64,000 nucleotides of DNA, taken from positions 26,238,517-26,302,516 of the forward strand of contig NC_030387.2 in the NCBI RefSeq assembly GCF_001625215.2. The letters run 5' to 3'. Source of the stretch: Daucus carota subsp. sativus (taxonomy: Eukaryota; Streptophyta; Magnoliopsida; Apiales; Apiaceae). Positions 35,860 to 48,221 of this stretch are shown in pieces. A program made the translations under genes and the position numbers. The number at the start of each line of letters is the position of its first letter. Position 1 is the stretch's first letter. Below the pieces are notes generated by a model. That model made no database searches and was not told where the DNA came from. It saw nothing but the letters and a program-made list of their open reading frames with translations.

Positions 35860-36411
35860 TAGTTAAATATCAATCAGATGACTCATTGCAGTCCGATAAC
35901 TCAAGTTGGTCATTGATTGAAAAAGTGTCTCAAATGAGTTACTCATTTAAAAATTTGTATCAAAAATATCACTATATCGTTAGTCGAAATTATGAAAATT
36001 TTATATATTGAGTTTCGCACATTTTTTATGAATGGTATTGCATCCAAATGAAAGGTACCGAGTTCTACTATTTTAGTTAATATTGTTAGATTTTTAAAAT
36101 TTTATCAACTATTTATTTTTAATTTTTTGATTGTTTTATATGATTTAAATAAAAATAAATAGTTGATCAAATTTTAAAAATCTAAAAATATTTGCTATAA
36201 TAGTAGAACTCGATACCTTTCATTTGGATGCAATACCATTCATAAAAAATGTACGAAATTCAATATATAATACTTTCAGAATTTCGACTAACGATAGAGT
36301 GATATTTCTGATACAAATTTTTAAATGGGGAACTCATTTGAGTCACTTTTTCAATCAGTGACCAACTTGAGTCATCGGGCTGCAATGAGTCACCTGATTG
36401 ATATTTAACCC
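35860..36411. mobile_element. 552-bp fold-back element with 10-bp TSD
   Basis: Two arms of about 265 bp are inverted copies (GTTAAATATCAATCAG..ATGACTCATTGCA at the left, its complement at the right), with a loop near 36135. GATATGATTT occurs just outside both ends (35850-35859, 36412-36421). Long arms with a 9-10-bp duplication suggest a Mutator-type fold-back. No ORF. Transcripts would form a long, nearly perfect hairpin. Confidence 0.85.
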
Positions 36412-36523
36412 GATATGATTTCTTTTTGAAATATATACGTGTGTGGTACTTAGTTTGGTGTGGTCTTTATAAACCAAATAATCTAATATTGGATTATAAA
36501 ATTAATGAATGGTTGATTATTTA

Positions 36524-36846
36524 GGGAGGGTCATGTTCAAGAGAGAACCATTAGAGAGAACTCATAAAACCCTTATCTTATTTCTAATATTAGCTAGGGT
36601 TCTGTAGCAGAACTTAAATATTAGTTAGCGTTCTGCAGCAGAACTTCATATGAAAAAAAATGTCAATATCTATGTATTATATTTTTAAATTTTTTATGAA
36701 CACACACAACAATGGGAAAAACGTGAAAAAAAACATGTATTTAGATTTAGATCCTAAAAATTTATTTAAAATTTAGGGTTCTGCAACAAAACCTTATGGT
36801 TCTATGGTTCTATTTTAAGGGTAGGTTCTCTCTTGAGCGCAACCCT
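36524..36846. mobile_element. MITE with AGGG..AGAGAACC ends
   Basis: Left end GGGAGGGTCATGTTCAAGAGAGAACC; right end, complement, AGGGTTGCGCTCAAGAGAGAACC. The right terminus resembles the start of the element at 34496 (AGGGTTGCRCTC). The interior is AT-rich with two similar GGTTCTG(Y)AGCAGAAC words. No ORF. The flanks are T/A-rich but not a long (TA)n. Confidence 0.7.
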
Positions 36847-38266
36847 ATTTGGAGAATAGAATATATTCACTAACTATCGTGTACTTCTCTATAATAATTC
36901 TTGAATTACAAATCTCTTTACTGTAAATAGGACTGCAATACCATCATGTACCTCGGTTTTATAGCTTCGTGCTTAGCAGAATCACCGAACCGTCCATTAT
37001 CGTCTTCAATTATGTTTAGAGGTTATTTGCAGAACAATTAATTATAATTGTCATCATTATCTTGCAATTTCATTGTATGCATATGTACGATATGCAATGG
37101 ATGTGCTGAATAATCCATTATAATTGTCATCATTCTCTTCAACTATGTTTAAGAACAAAAATCAATCACACCAATGGAGGTGTAGCACGATGAAGGTTGT
37201 TGAATTTAAGATGAAGAAGAAGAATGAAAATCGATAATGAACGAAGTTGGCAAACAATTACATAGATGGACATAACTATTGCATAATACAGAGGGATACA
37301 TAAAATATAAAATCATAACTAATGTCCTTAATTATAACTGGTGATCCGTATTTTATACGTTATAACCAACATTCGCCCACCAAACATAATTTAAAAGTAA
37401 TCAAAGGAGAATAATAAGGATCGTTACATTAAAAATAATGAATAACCAAGATGGCTGATCACAACACTACAATGAAAACGTGGTCTACAAGGAAATTTAC
37501 TCTCGCATATCTCATTTTCATTGACATAATTTTAAACACAATTTTAAATCAGAATGCAATTTTATTCAAATCTTGAAATAATCAGTAAAATACAAAATTT
37601 CAATTATTCAAAATGGGTTGTCAATTTTTTTTTCATTCTAATATAGGAATATATAAAGGTTCATCAATATCCCTCCTCCCCAATTGGCGGAGAGATGCTT
37701 TCTCTCCACAGTCTTCGTCGCGGTCATTCAATCTGTTGATACAAATCTCTTGAACCAGTAGTATGATATATGTAATGTAATTAACACTGTAGTCGTATGT
37801 TTGGATCTCTGTTCTTGTTGGGATTGAAAGGGAAACTAAAGCTGAGAGGTGTGTTAAAACATAGAGTTGTACTAATCACATGTCTATATTGCTACGGGTT
37901 CTAAACTCGAGAAAACTCTCGGCGATCACTTTCCCGAAGGCAACGTTATTTTGGTCTTGAGAATTTTGGTAATACTTGCTATTGCAACTCTGTTTTTCAG
38001 GTTTTTCTTCGTTTTTTTGTTTGTTACTTTCATTTTCTGATTTATTTTGAGTGGAATTACGAAAAGGTGTTGACTTTAATTTTGTTTGTTTGTTTAATCC
38101 TTGTGTTTTGTTTGGTTTTGGTGTTTTTGGTGATTTTTCGTGGTACAAATGAGACGCTTCGTTGTTCGTTTCGCATATGATGAGGCAACCTGACCGATAG
38201 CATAGTGGTAGAGGTCGATGGTGGCAGTGACGGCGGTTTCGGGATGGGATCCGGTTTCAGAAAGGA
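36847..38266. other. Intergenic, no gene recognised
   Basis: No supported gene. A minus-strand frame at 37876-38148 is Lys/Asn/Gln low-complexity protein from a T/G-rich tract and is not called. The remainder is AT-rich. Confidence 0.4.
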
Positions 38267-38530
38267 AAACGCTAATTGTGCCTTAATTGAGGGCGTTAAT
38301 TGTGCCTCGTAATTGAGGTCGTTAATTGTGCCTCCTAATTGAGGGCGTTAATTGTGCATCGTAATTGAGGGCGTTAATTGTGCCTCCTAACTGGGGGCGT
38401 TAATTTTGCCTCTTTATTGGGGGCGTAAATTGTGCCTCTTTGGCGTAAATTGTGCCTCTTTATTAAGGGTGTAAATTGTGTCTCTTTATTGAGGGCGTTA
38501 ATTGTGCCTTAATTAAGGACATTAATATTT
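38267..38530 (+). repeat. Minisatellite, ~27-bp unit, about 10 copies
   Basis: Units of the form AATTGAGGGCGTTAATTGTGCCTCNT are repeated in tandem, drifting to TTATTGGGGGCGTAAATTGTGCCTCT in the right half. One unit is shortened to TGGCGTAAATTGTGCCTCTT. The array ends about 430 bases before the probable first exon of the deubiquitinase gene. Confidence 0.88.
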
Positions 38531-41036
38531 TATTATTATGCCTCAATCACGAGCTTAATTGCCTCAATCATGAGTTATCATGATTGTGAGAATATTTTAA
38601 TGTAATCTATTAAATATTCGACTTATATTTTTCTTGGTTCTCTTGTTTTATTTTCAGTATTCTTAAAAGAAGACCGGTTTTTCTTTTCGGACATTAAAGT
38701 TTTATTGTCTAAATTTTCCCGGTCATCTTGCATGTCCGACGGTTAGATAATAAGCTTTCTTGAATAAAAAAATTATCACGATGAATTGCCGATTCTCGTT
38801 GAGATTTATTCTCATTTTCAAGAAAAAAAAAAAATTCAAAACGTAATATCTCATTTCCATTGACACGAAAACTCCCTGTCATCTCAAATTCCAAAACAAC
38901 CTTCGTATTGCCCAAAAAACCAAAAAATAATTTACCGGAAAAGGAAAAAAAACCCAAAATGAAGTTACAAAACCGAAAAGTGGCCCGTGTTTAAAAACAA
39001 AGACCTAGCTAGCACCGAGCCCAGACGCATCGAGACATTCGATTCATCGATTCCACCAGGTTCGCGCACACTCTCTCTCTCACACAGACACACACTATTA
39101 TCTTAGACTGCTGTTGATGTGTAATTGAGCTTCATTGTAACGTAATTCAACCTATTTTCTTTATTGTTCAGTGACGTGTATTATTATTACCAGATATTCA
39201 TCTTAACAGATTCTAGGTCATTGATCAATTCTTAGGATTGCAATTGCTGCTCAGTTAGGGTTTAGTGTTTACAACATTTCTGCTGTTTTGTTGTTAGGTT
39301 TTGTTTGTGTTATAGTTCAATTAATTTCAACTTACAGCCTTTGGAAGCGAATCGGTTTTGTAAATTACTCGTTTACTTGTTTCGAGTTGTCGGTACTTTA
39401 GGAATGCAGATTCTGAGATTTATTTAATGAAACAAGTAATGATTGTTGCGATATAATTATCGAGTTTTTATTTTGTAGAATTGTTTGTGTACGATGTATT
39501 AAGATGTGGCAAGATGTCATGTAGCAATTAGCTTGTGCCACAAATTGTTTTCCTAAGTTAATTCAAATGTAGGTTTCCTGCATAATTGAGTATGAGGTTG
39601 GGCCTAGAATCCAGCACCTTGATTTGAAAGAGCCTAGCTACTCTCGAGAAATTCTCCGCTGGAGTGATATTGATAATAACGAGGAAATGATTATTCCCTT
39701 ATTCCACGATAAAGTGTTGACCAGATCTGGCCCAATGTAGAGCGGATTTGTATGGGTTTTAGCCCGGAGCTTAAAGCCAGTTATACTTTAAACTAAAAAT
39801 TGTCTATTTGTGTAATAAGCCAAAAACTGACTTAAAGTTAAACATAAGCTAAAAACTATTCAATATCGGAATTTGGTAGGATGTACTTTTTTGAACAACT
39901 TATTTTATTTTTATGATTTTTTTAATAAAAGTCAACTTCATCACTCAAACGAATAGCATATGAAATTTATTTTTATTATTACATTTTTAATAACTTAGAA
40001 GTCACCTATGATATAAATTACCAAATAGACAATTTAAGTTGTGCACTTGTCACATTAAGTCACTATAAGCCATAACTCATATGTCATTTTCATAAGTTTA
40101 CCCAGATGGGCTCGTAATAATTTTGGTATAGTGGTATTTGACTTTGGGCGATTTACTTCCAAAGGCTCTAAGTTGTAATAAATTGAACTATAACATTAGT
40201 TTGTGATGAACTGAACTATAACATTAGTTTGTAATGCTAACTACATGCTAATTGATTTCGTCTGCTTTGGACTTTGTTTATTTGATTTTCTGTTAATTTT
40301 TGTTACGTAGTCAGAGTATGAGTAAAATTGTTGATTTTGTTATTTAGTGCTTTTCTTTATGATTTGTGCCTAAACTACTGAGTCCTCTTGCACTTGGTGG
40401 TTGTGTATTTTCTTGACACCTATGCTTTTGTGGGAGTACACTTGCAGTTTTACCAAGGAGTAAATATTTTTAATATGGTACAGAAACATATAACTGGCAT
40501 CACTGCAGTTGAATGTCAGGTGTATACGTTGTCTCCATTTATAAATCTCAATGAAATTAGTGCAACTGCAAATACATATTCGTGCAGCAAAACTATGCTG
40601 AATACTGCTGCGAAATATTTTCTAGGACGAGGTTACTGCAGAATAATCTCGGAGTACATATGATTTACGACAGTTTATGTTAACTTCACAAATAGGACAT
40701 CGATATTTTGTTAAACTATTGAAAAACAAACTTTTGGAAAGAAATTGTCATAATGGTTGTCAAGCAATTATAAGGCTCTAGCTTACTTAATATCTTACTT
40801 ATCCAACTTATTGATCAATGTCATTCAACTTGTATATGCCAAAAGTTAAAACTCCTTTTTGTGATACTAAAGGCTGTGTCATTTGACCATTCTAACTCGC
40901 CAATGGAGATACATTGTTGTTTTCTGCTTCCACTAATTACTTGATTGTTCAAAGTATGTTGTACATGTGAAAAGAATATCTAATTTCTATGTAGGTTGAC
41001 GGTGTTACCCACATGCTATTAGTTAGCGACAAGGAG
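38531..41036 (+). promoter_or_regulatory. Promoter, 5' UTR exon and leader intron of the otubain gene
   Basis: A non-coding first exon probably ends at CCACCAG|GTTCGC (39059); the intron then runs to TTTCTATGTAG (40994). After that acceptor the coding exon starts. A CT/CA-rich tract follows the donor. This structure is inferred from splice-like sites and the position of the first conserved ATG. The 39.7-40.1 kb part of the intron has hAT-MITE-like composition (repeated AAGCCA/TTAAGT words) without clear ends. Confidence 0.4.
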
Positions 41037-44000
41037 ATGCAAAATAAAGAGGACCTTCCAGCTAATGCAACAGTAGATGTGGTGACATCTGGTAAGGCAT
41101 CTGAGATCGATGACTGGGAAACTATCAAGGACAATGACATTATGCAGCAGCAGTCAGCAATATTAGCTGAAGAAGCTGAGAAAATTCAATATGTTGGTGA
41201 CAAGGTATGGTGATTTTTGATCATCAAGTGTTATTTTGTCAGGACCTCCTGAGAACATGTTTTTGGTATTTTTTTGTATTTGAGACGAATAAACAGTAAG
41301 ATAACAAGAGAAACTACAAGAATGAGCCGAGAGATAGAGAGATTCTAAGAGAACAGGAGCTTAAAGAGATAGAATGGGGTTAGAAACCCTAGAGAGAGAA
41401 AGGCAGATCAGTTATGGAGAGAGAAAGAGAATTGATGGAAATCATTCCATTTCATATATTCAACATAATCTCCAAGTACATGGCTTAAGCAACTATTTAT
41501 AGACCATGAACTCCGTAACCAAGTCCAGAATAGTAAATGACTCTCTTACCCTTACTAATACTGTTACCCTATACTACTATATTTTACTACTAAGCTAATT
41601 CCTGACATATTTACAATACAAGCGGTATAACTTCTTTTGCTTTTCAACCGATTGCAAGTCCTATATGCTCTCCCTTTGATATCGCTCTACGCTCACTTGA
41701 GTAGCATGTGGAAATTTAACGGGTTTACTTTCAATTATGGAACTGAAGAGGAGGTTAAGGAATGGCCTACTTGTTTTATCTTATAAATTTTTTCCTTGTG
41801 ATTAGATAAGAATGAGGAACCTCACGGACTTGTCAAGGGTTCTTATCTTCTTGTTTTGAGTTATAACTTATAACTTTGCTAAAATTAAGGAACTTGGTGA
41901 ACCTATTACTTTTTCAGGAGTGAGGAACTCTTTGAATCTATTACTCTATGGTTGAAAAATATCTATACATCTTAAGCCCATGGCTTTTGTACTTGTGTCA
42001 GGTTTTCTATTATTTATATATCCTTTTGGCTTTTGTACTTGTGTCAGGTTTTCTATTATTTATATGTCCTTTTGAAGGATTTTGATGTAGATAATTTGAT
42101 TTACGGACAACTATAATATATTACATCACTAGTTGATTTTATTTTTTAATTGAATCAACATTCAATAGTAACTCACTTCTTTCTTTCACACCTGATACAG
42201 GTATTTTTATGCGAATAATAGAACACACTATTTATAGATAAAGAGAAAATATCGATTGAACTTTATCACTCTTTCACTCTTACTGTAGTTCCAGTGATGC
42301 TTGCCAGTTGTATCATTTAACTATTTTGAGTAGGTTACTTTTTAACTCAAAAGTCTACACTGAGGTTGAACGATTTTAACCCAAATTAGGTGGATGATTT
42401 TAGCCCAAATTAGAATATCTAAACCTTACATGTTAATGCTTTTTTTTACTATTCTAGAAATAAATGCCACCAAAACTGCAAGGCTATACTGGTTGAATCT
42501 TAAGGGGAGGCAAATGTGTGCTTAAGTATTTAAATTCCTTGTAATTGATTTTACCCCCAAAAATCCATATATGTCTTTTACATGCAACTTTATATTAAAC
42601 ATACACAGGCTTAACTTCCTTTTTTATGTCCTTGATGCAGTTTTTAGAACTATTTAACCAATAAGTTTTAACTTTTCTAGATTGTAAAGTTAATATTAAT
42701 ACTCTTAATTCTGTCCTTAACCTTTTCTGACTCGAGTAAAACAACGTCCCAACATTTTTAATTGCAATTCCATAATATATCCAAAAAACCTCACAAAACA
42801 TTGATGGAGTCTGGCTGCAAGACCCCAACACAACTTAATATAGCAAAAACTAAAAAGGTATGTTGATTGATGCAGTTCAGTCTTTTTGAATAACATACAA
42901 AAAAAATGGAAGTCTCTTTGCCTTTTCTCCTACAACTTCAACTTACTTCCCAAACCAAGAAAGACCATAGGTTCACTGAGATATATCATTAGTTATGCTT
43001 TTGGTATATAAAATTGTAGATTAAATATTGTCATTGTCCTTTTGTTATACAGGTTTATGTGAACCTACAACTTGTTGGCTATACGTACAACTCTCTGTCA
43101 AAAATTTAATCTCACACTTACTGTAGCTTACGCCCTGCTCCCGAGTTATAATTAGGGAGGAAAGCAAGTGAAAGTAAAGGTGCTTTCACTTTCATCCCAC
43201 TTTTGGAGTGAAACTTTTTTGGAGTGAAAGTGTGCTATATTTGCATTCACTTTCACTTGCTTTCCTCCTTTTAAAAAACTCAGGAGCACAAACAGGAGTG
43301 AAAGTTGCCTAACTTTACTTCATTTTCACTTGCTTTCCTCCCTAATTATAACTTGGGAGCAGGGCGTTAACAAGGATTTGACTGACATACTGGTTACTTT
43401 GTTTAAAAGGGGATTGGAAGGGTGTGGTGAGCTGTAGGTTAAAAAAAAATCCCGAGAGAGAGGGGGAGAGAGGGGGAGAGAGGGGGGGGGGGGGGGGGGG
43501 AGCAAAATGTGTGGGACCAGATAGGTAGAAAGATTACCGAAGATTGAACATCAGGTTATAGATGGATTTATGCACTTTCAGTTTTACACTTTTTGTGATA
43601 TAAACTAATTGTGTATACTGGCTGCAGGAACCTGTATCATCATTAGCAGCTGAGTATCAGTCAGGCAGCGCTATATTATTGGAGAAAATAAAGGTTTCAT
43701 ATTATTTTTCTAAGTATCCCTAGTTTTGCTCTCTTGTATTCAGTGGTTCTCAAATTGTAATTTGTATTTGATATTTAATGAAGGTGCTGAATGAGCAATA
43801 TGCTGCCCTCAGGCGGACAAGGGGAGACGGGAACTGCTTCTTTCGAAGCTTTATGTTCTCTTATCTTGTATGTGCTGTGTTTACGATTTTTGTAGATTTT
43901 CAGACTTTTACTTGTGTTGTTATTGATTGTGTACTTTCAGTTAATTACAAATCATTTGTTGCCAAAATAAGGAGCATATTTTGGAAACACAAGACCAAGT

Positions 44001-46747
44001 GGAAGTTGATCGTGTTAAAGCCAGTGTTGAGAAATGCAGAAAGACCCTTCTAGATTTGGGATATACAGAGTTTACTTTTGAAGATTTTTTCGGGGTAAAA
44101 ATGATTATATGCTTTTCTGTGATATATTGTGCAATCTGGTTATATTGTGGTGCTGTGTTTTGATTGTGAGTGGTAGTGTGATCTGATTGTTTTTTGATCT
44201 TCAGCTACATATGATTTGTGACATAGCAAAGGTTGCTTTTAAAAATAGGGCAGTTGTCTAGTTGATGACTATAATTTGATACTATATAATTGAATCTTAT
44301 TTGTTTCCTGTTGCGTACAGTATCCACATCACCACATGTCATATCCAAGCTGATAGCTTCCCCACCCATGCAATATTATTATAGTTAATCTTAAAGCAAA
44401 TTCATAAAGTATCTTCTCCATTTTTCTTAGCGATTTTTCCCATAAAGTATTGTTTGGATACTCGCACAAAATAATAATATTTAATATATTTATAAATTAC
44501 AATTTAAGAATATCTTAACAAACATAGAGCTTTCTACAACCATCTTTTTTATTTGCTGCACAGCAATCATATACCTAGTTTAAATGTCCGGTGTTTGGAG
44601 GTTCTCATTTAGATGGTTATCCTCCTGGCAGAGTATCTTCATTTTGACAACAAACGTTACTCCAAAGCTAATGAGCTTTCTAGACAGCATCTTGACCTAG
44701 ATTCTTAAAATATAATAGGATCTGACATCTTAATAAGCACACATCACTGGGAAATTGCCTATTTATGTGATGCTTTATTGCACCACTTTGTGTACACATT
44801 GATGGTAAATTATGTCTTTTGATCTATTTGGCAGATGCGAGACTGGATCATTTCTTAAATAGATGGTTAACCATGTCTTTTGATCTATCTGGAGACTGGG
44901 TCATTGGTTATTGAAAGATGCACCGTAGAAATACTAATTTCTAGAAATGACCTTTGTATGTCCAATTCCACATGTTTTTTGCATCATAATATGTAGCCAA
45001 AGATACATGAAGTCTGCATTTTAACTCACAATAGTAATTGGTTAGAAGATAAAAGTGACTGCAGTGAAGATTAGAATTAAGGGACTATTGGGGGAATTTA
45101 CCACCGTTGCAGTTGTTTGTAAGTTTACTAATGAGTAGAATGCAGTTTCTTATATTTCCTGCTCTAGTAAAATTCATATGAGCCATAGGGAAAATTTGAA
45201 TAGTGATACATGCATATGGTTTTATTCTGTAGCTGGCTGCAATTGATGACAGATGTGATTGTTATCAATTAAATGTATTGCTTATTTTCTAAATTGGGGC
45301 AGTCACTGAAGTATTACACTTGATTAGTATTTGATGCGTGGAATGTTGTCAATAATATTCAGACCAGCATGTTTGTGCAAAAATAAGAGTTGTTCATCAT
45401 ATAACCGTAGATTTTTTATTTTTGTTTGCATGCGTGTGTGTTTGTGTACACGAAGATGGGAAAATGGGTCAAAATGTGTTGGTTTGAGAAATAAATAGAT
45501 TGAGTGTGGATGTTTTGATATCCTGTTCTTACCGTCCCTGTAAGATAAATCTGTCACTCCTTTTGGTGAAGGTTTTTGCCTTCCAACTCTTGGACTATTA
45601 AGTAATCGACGGTCTTTTGGTGTAAATTGCAGTTATTCATTGAGCAGCTAGAAAGTGTTTTGCAAGGGAATGAAGGTTCCATAAGGTTCGTAGATGTTAC
45701 CATCAATATTCTATTTTATTGCACCTATAAGAAAAGCGGTTTACGAGTGAGATTGACTGTGTTTTTGTTAATTAGGATTGTAGCACTTGCCCATTATTGC
45801 TTTCAATTTATTTGTTTTGGTCTCAGTCAGGAGGAGTTGGTAGCGAGATGTCGAGATCAGTCAGTATCTGATTATGGTGAGGATAACAACTAAAGAACAT
45901 TTTCAACACAAGTTTCTTGAAAAAGATATCTAAGGTTTAATTGCTATCAATAATCTGTTTATATTTAACATGGTCTATTGGATAGTTGTGATGTTCTTCA
46001 GATTTGTAACCTCTGGTGAAATAAAAAGACGGTCAGAATTTTTCGAACCTTTCATAATGGGATTGAGTAATGCGACAGTGGAGCAGGTTTGTTTCAATCT
46101 ATAAATGTGTGTCTTATTATATTTTCTACAGTCCTGCAGAGTATATGGCCATTTGTGATCATTTACATTGTATGCAGCATAGCTATATCCTTTGGTAATC
46201 ATAACACTGCATACTGGCTGGCTGTTTGTAGATAACTGTATTTGTAATTGAAAAGAAAATTAAATCCAAGTTGTGTGGTTCTATTCTTATGAACATATAA
46301 TCATTAGTTTTTTGAACGAAGCTGAATTTTTCCGTAACATTACTTGTTAACCTGTGTTCGGGGTTATGGAGGGATATAGTTTGTCCATAAACAAGATTTC
46401 ACATCAATAATAATATTAGAACTTATAATGACTTAAATTGGTGTATATAGCTTTTCCTTATTAAACTTATTTTTATATAGTTTTGCAAGTCTTCAGTGGA
46501 ACCAATGGGAGAAGAGAGTGACCATGTTCATATAACAGCCTTATCAGATGCATTAGGTGTGCCTATACGTGTTGTCTATCTCGATCGGAGTTCATGTGAT
46601 ACTGGTGGCACCAGTGTAAATCACCATGATTTTATTCCTACTTCTGAGGCACTCCCGAGCACTGCCAGTGGTGGATCTGAAGCGAGCAAGCCATATATCA
46701 CTCTGCTCTACAGGCCAGGCCACTATGACATTTTGTACTGCAAGTGA
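41037..46747 (+). CDS. OTUB1: Otubain-like deubiquitinase, 303 aa, eight coding exons
   Basis: Cysteine protease of the OTU family (otubain/Peptidase C65) that removes ubiquitin from proteins in cytosol and nucleus. Exons: 41037-41204, 43628-43693, 43784-43867, 43972-44094, 45633-45685, 45827-45876, 45986-46086, 46481-46747. All introns are GT-AG and all phases close. Catalytic D93 and C96 lie in RTRGDGNCFFRSF and H296 in YRPGHYDILY. EPVSSLAAEYQSGS (exon 2) and SVEPMGEESDHVHITALSD (exon 8) are family blocks. The start MQNKEDL agrees with plant homologues; an in-frame ATG 24 bases upstream (41013) has a weaker context. Length is close to the roughly 306 aa of Arabidopsis OTU1/OTUB1. The reading at exon 6/7 (DYVVMFF) depends on a one-base phase and should be checked with cDNA. 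Confidence 0.93.
41960..42075. repeat. Recent 46-bp tandem duplication in intron 1
   Basis: TGGCTTTTGTACTTGTGTCAG.. through TTATTTATATATCCTTT is present twice in a row (about 41983 and 42029) with one difference. It lies in the first coding intron of the deubiquitinase. Confidence 0.85.
43131..43366. mobile_element. Tourist/Harbinger-type MITE in otubain intron 1
   Basis: Inverted ends CGCCCTGCTCCCGAGTTATAA / TTATAACTTGGGAGCAGGGCG, with further matching GGGAGGAAAGCAAGTGAAA, flanked by TTA on each side (43128-43130, 43367-43369). 236 bp; the interior carries several CTTTCACTTGCTTTCCTCC words in both orientations. The TTA duplication fits PIF/Harbinger. It lies about 260 bp before exon 2, next to a (GA/G)n tract (43450-43500). 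Confidence 0.88.
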
Positions 46748-47843
46748 GTTTGTAATTTGTTGTAGGTGACTCGGGGAACGAGGGTTTCTTTCAAACTGTT
46801 GCAACTTCTTGGTTCTGATGAAGTCTTATCCATGATTTAAATTCATTTTATCATGCCACCAACCAAAATGAAATAACTTTGCAGCAATGTTTTTTATGTA
46901 TCAATACAAGGGAGCCCGTTTATGATCCGAATTATATCGTTCTTGTCGTAAAGTTAGCTATGTAAACAATTTTAGATATGTGCACATTTAATATGTATAT
47001 GGATATCCCTACTTGAATCTCTTTTTTTATAAATGATGGAAGCTCCTGTTTGGATAGATATTGTCAACCCTCGGAAGAGGGGGATGGTTATTTTTCATTG
47101 CATGTGCGCTTGAGTTAAATCTTTGTAATTGACCGAAAAATGCATTAGTATTATTTGTTGTAATTGTTATAGTGTCATATTACCAATTTATCGGTATATG
47201 GAAGCAGTCTTATTTGCCACTAGACATTTTTTAGGGGTTATCTGTCTATTTAGACAAATTTGTAGGATCAATGTGTTAATAACCTATTGTTCTCCCTCTC
47301 TTTATATATATGAGAGGGACTGACAACAATCAGTAATATTAACTTTGGCTTAATGTCCTTTGCATAAGAAAAAAACGTTGGCTTGATGTCAGAGTATAGG
47401 ATAGATGTCGAACATGGTACGTTGGCTTAATGTCAGAGTATAGGATAGATGTCGAACATGGTATTGATGTAGAAGTCATATTTTAAGAACAATTGTGGTA
47501 GCTGATTACGGAATTAAATACATATAGGGTTGTCATATTACTAATTTATCGTATATGGAACTATGGAAGTAGTGTCATTACCCTCCTACTTATTTTGAGT
47601 TGCAAACCAGCCAAAGACTCCATAATCCATTTAACCCTGTCCTTTTCACATCCTGCTCTTCTTTTCTTTTTTCCTAGAGAGTTCGAGCTTAGTAAGTATT
47701 ATATTTGTGTAATGAATCAATAAAAGTAAATTGTCGTCCCATGTAATACTTAACGTCTAGTCGTCTAGTCATGCAAATAGACATGCATTATTAACAAAGC
47801 ACCATTCATTAACACACCAACAAATTGTAATGAAGATCAAGCT
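46748..47843. other. 3' region between the otubain and SAUR-like genes
   Basis: Holds the 3' UTR of the otubain gene and the 3' side of the minus-strand SAUR-like gene. A perfect-looking 45-bp tandem duplication (CGTTGGCTTGATGTCAGAG.. unit) is at about 47378-47464. No other gene. Confidence 0.5.
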
Positions 47844-48221
47844 CTAAATATCTTGAGCATAGAAATCAACAATCTCTTTGAGATTAAGCTGAAACAAAGA
47901 AGAATAGTCATTGTGCATCAACCACAGCATGTGCTCAAACAATATGACATCCACATCTACAAAGACCTCCTCTCTACCCCGTCTTGCAGAATCATCATTA
48001 TCAGCTGCACTTTCCTTGTTATCATTCTTTCTAGCCAGATCAATCAAGACCCTGAAAGGGTTTTCTTCCAAAACAAGGGGATCCACCAAGAACTCCTTCC
48101 TTTCCTTCCCCACCACGACTTTAACCCGACCATCATAATCCCCAACGGATGATAAAGTCCGGTAGCCTAGGCGCGACTGCCTTCCTAATACTGAATGTGT
48201 CAGAAAAACTAAACAGCCCAT
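47844..48221 (-). CDS. SAUR-like auxin-responsive family protein, 125 aa, intronless
   Basis: Small intronless gene reading MGCLVFLTHSVLGRQSRLGY then VKVVVGKERKEFLVDPLVLE, ENPFRVLIDLARK, ILFEHMLWLMHND and NLKEIVDFYAQD. A conserved VVVGKERKEFLV block, then an NPFRVLI block and a C-terminal FEHMLWL..DFYA block follow the SAUR (auxin-inducible) domain layout, interrupted by an acidic insert (NKESAADNDDSARRG). SAURs generally act at the plasma membrane, inhibiting PP2C.D phosphatases to promote cell expansion; whether this divergent member does so is unknown. The start ATG at 48221 is the first in frame. A degenerate copy lies 0.7 kb upstream. Confidence 0.7.
   Translation of the reverse strand: MGCLVFLTHSVLGRQSRLGYRTLSSVGDYDGRVKVVVGKERKEFLVDPLVLEENPFRVLIDLARKNDNKESAADNDDSARRGREEVFVDVDVILFEHMLWLMHNDYSSLFQLNLKEIVDFYAQDI

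Noticed and set aside
37876-38148. 90-codon minus-strand Lys/Asn/Gln frame
   Set aside because: Low-complexity translation of a T/G-rich tract, without any recognisable motif or supporting splice or promoter context.
41260-41690. Possible solo Copia LTR in the otubain intron
   Set aside because: Composition (AGAGAGAAAG leader-like tract, CTCCAAGTACATGGC) is suggestive, but no TG..CA ends, TSD, PBS or PPT could be paired.
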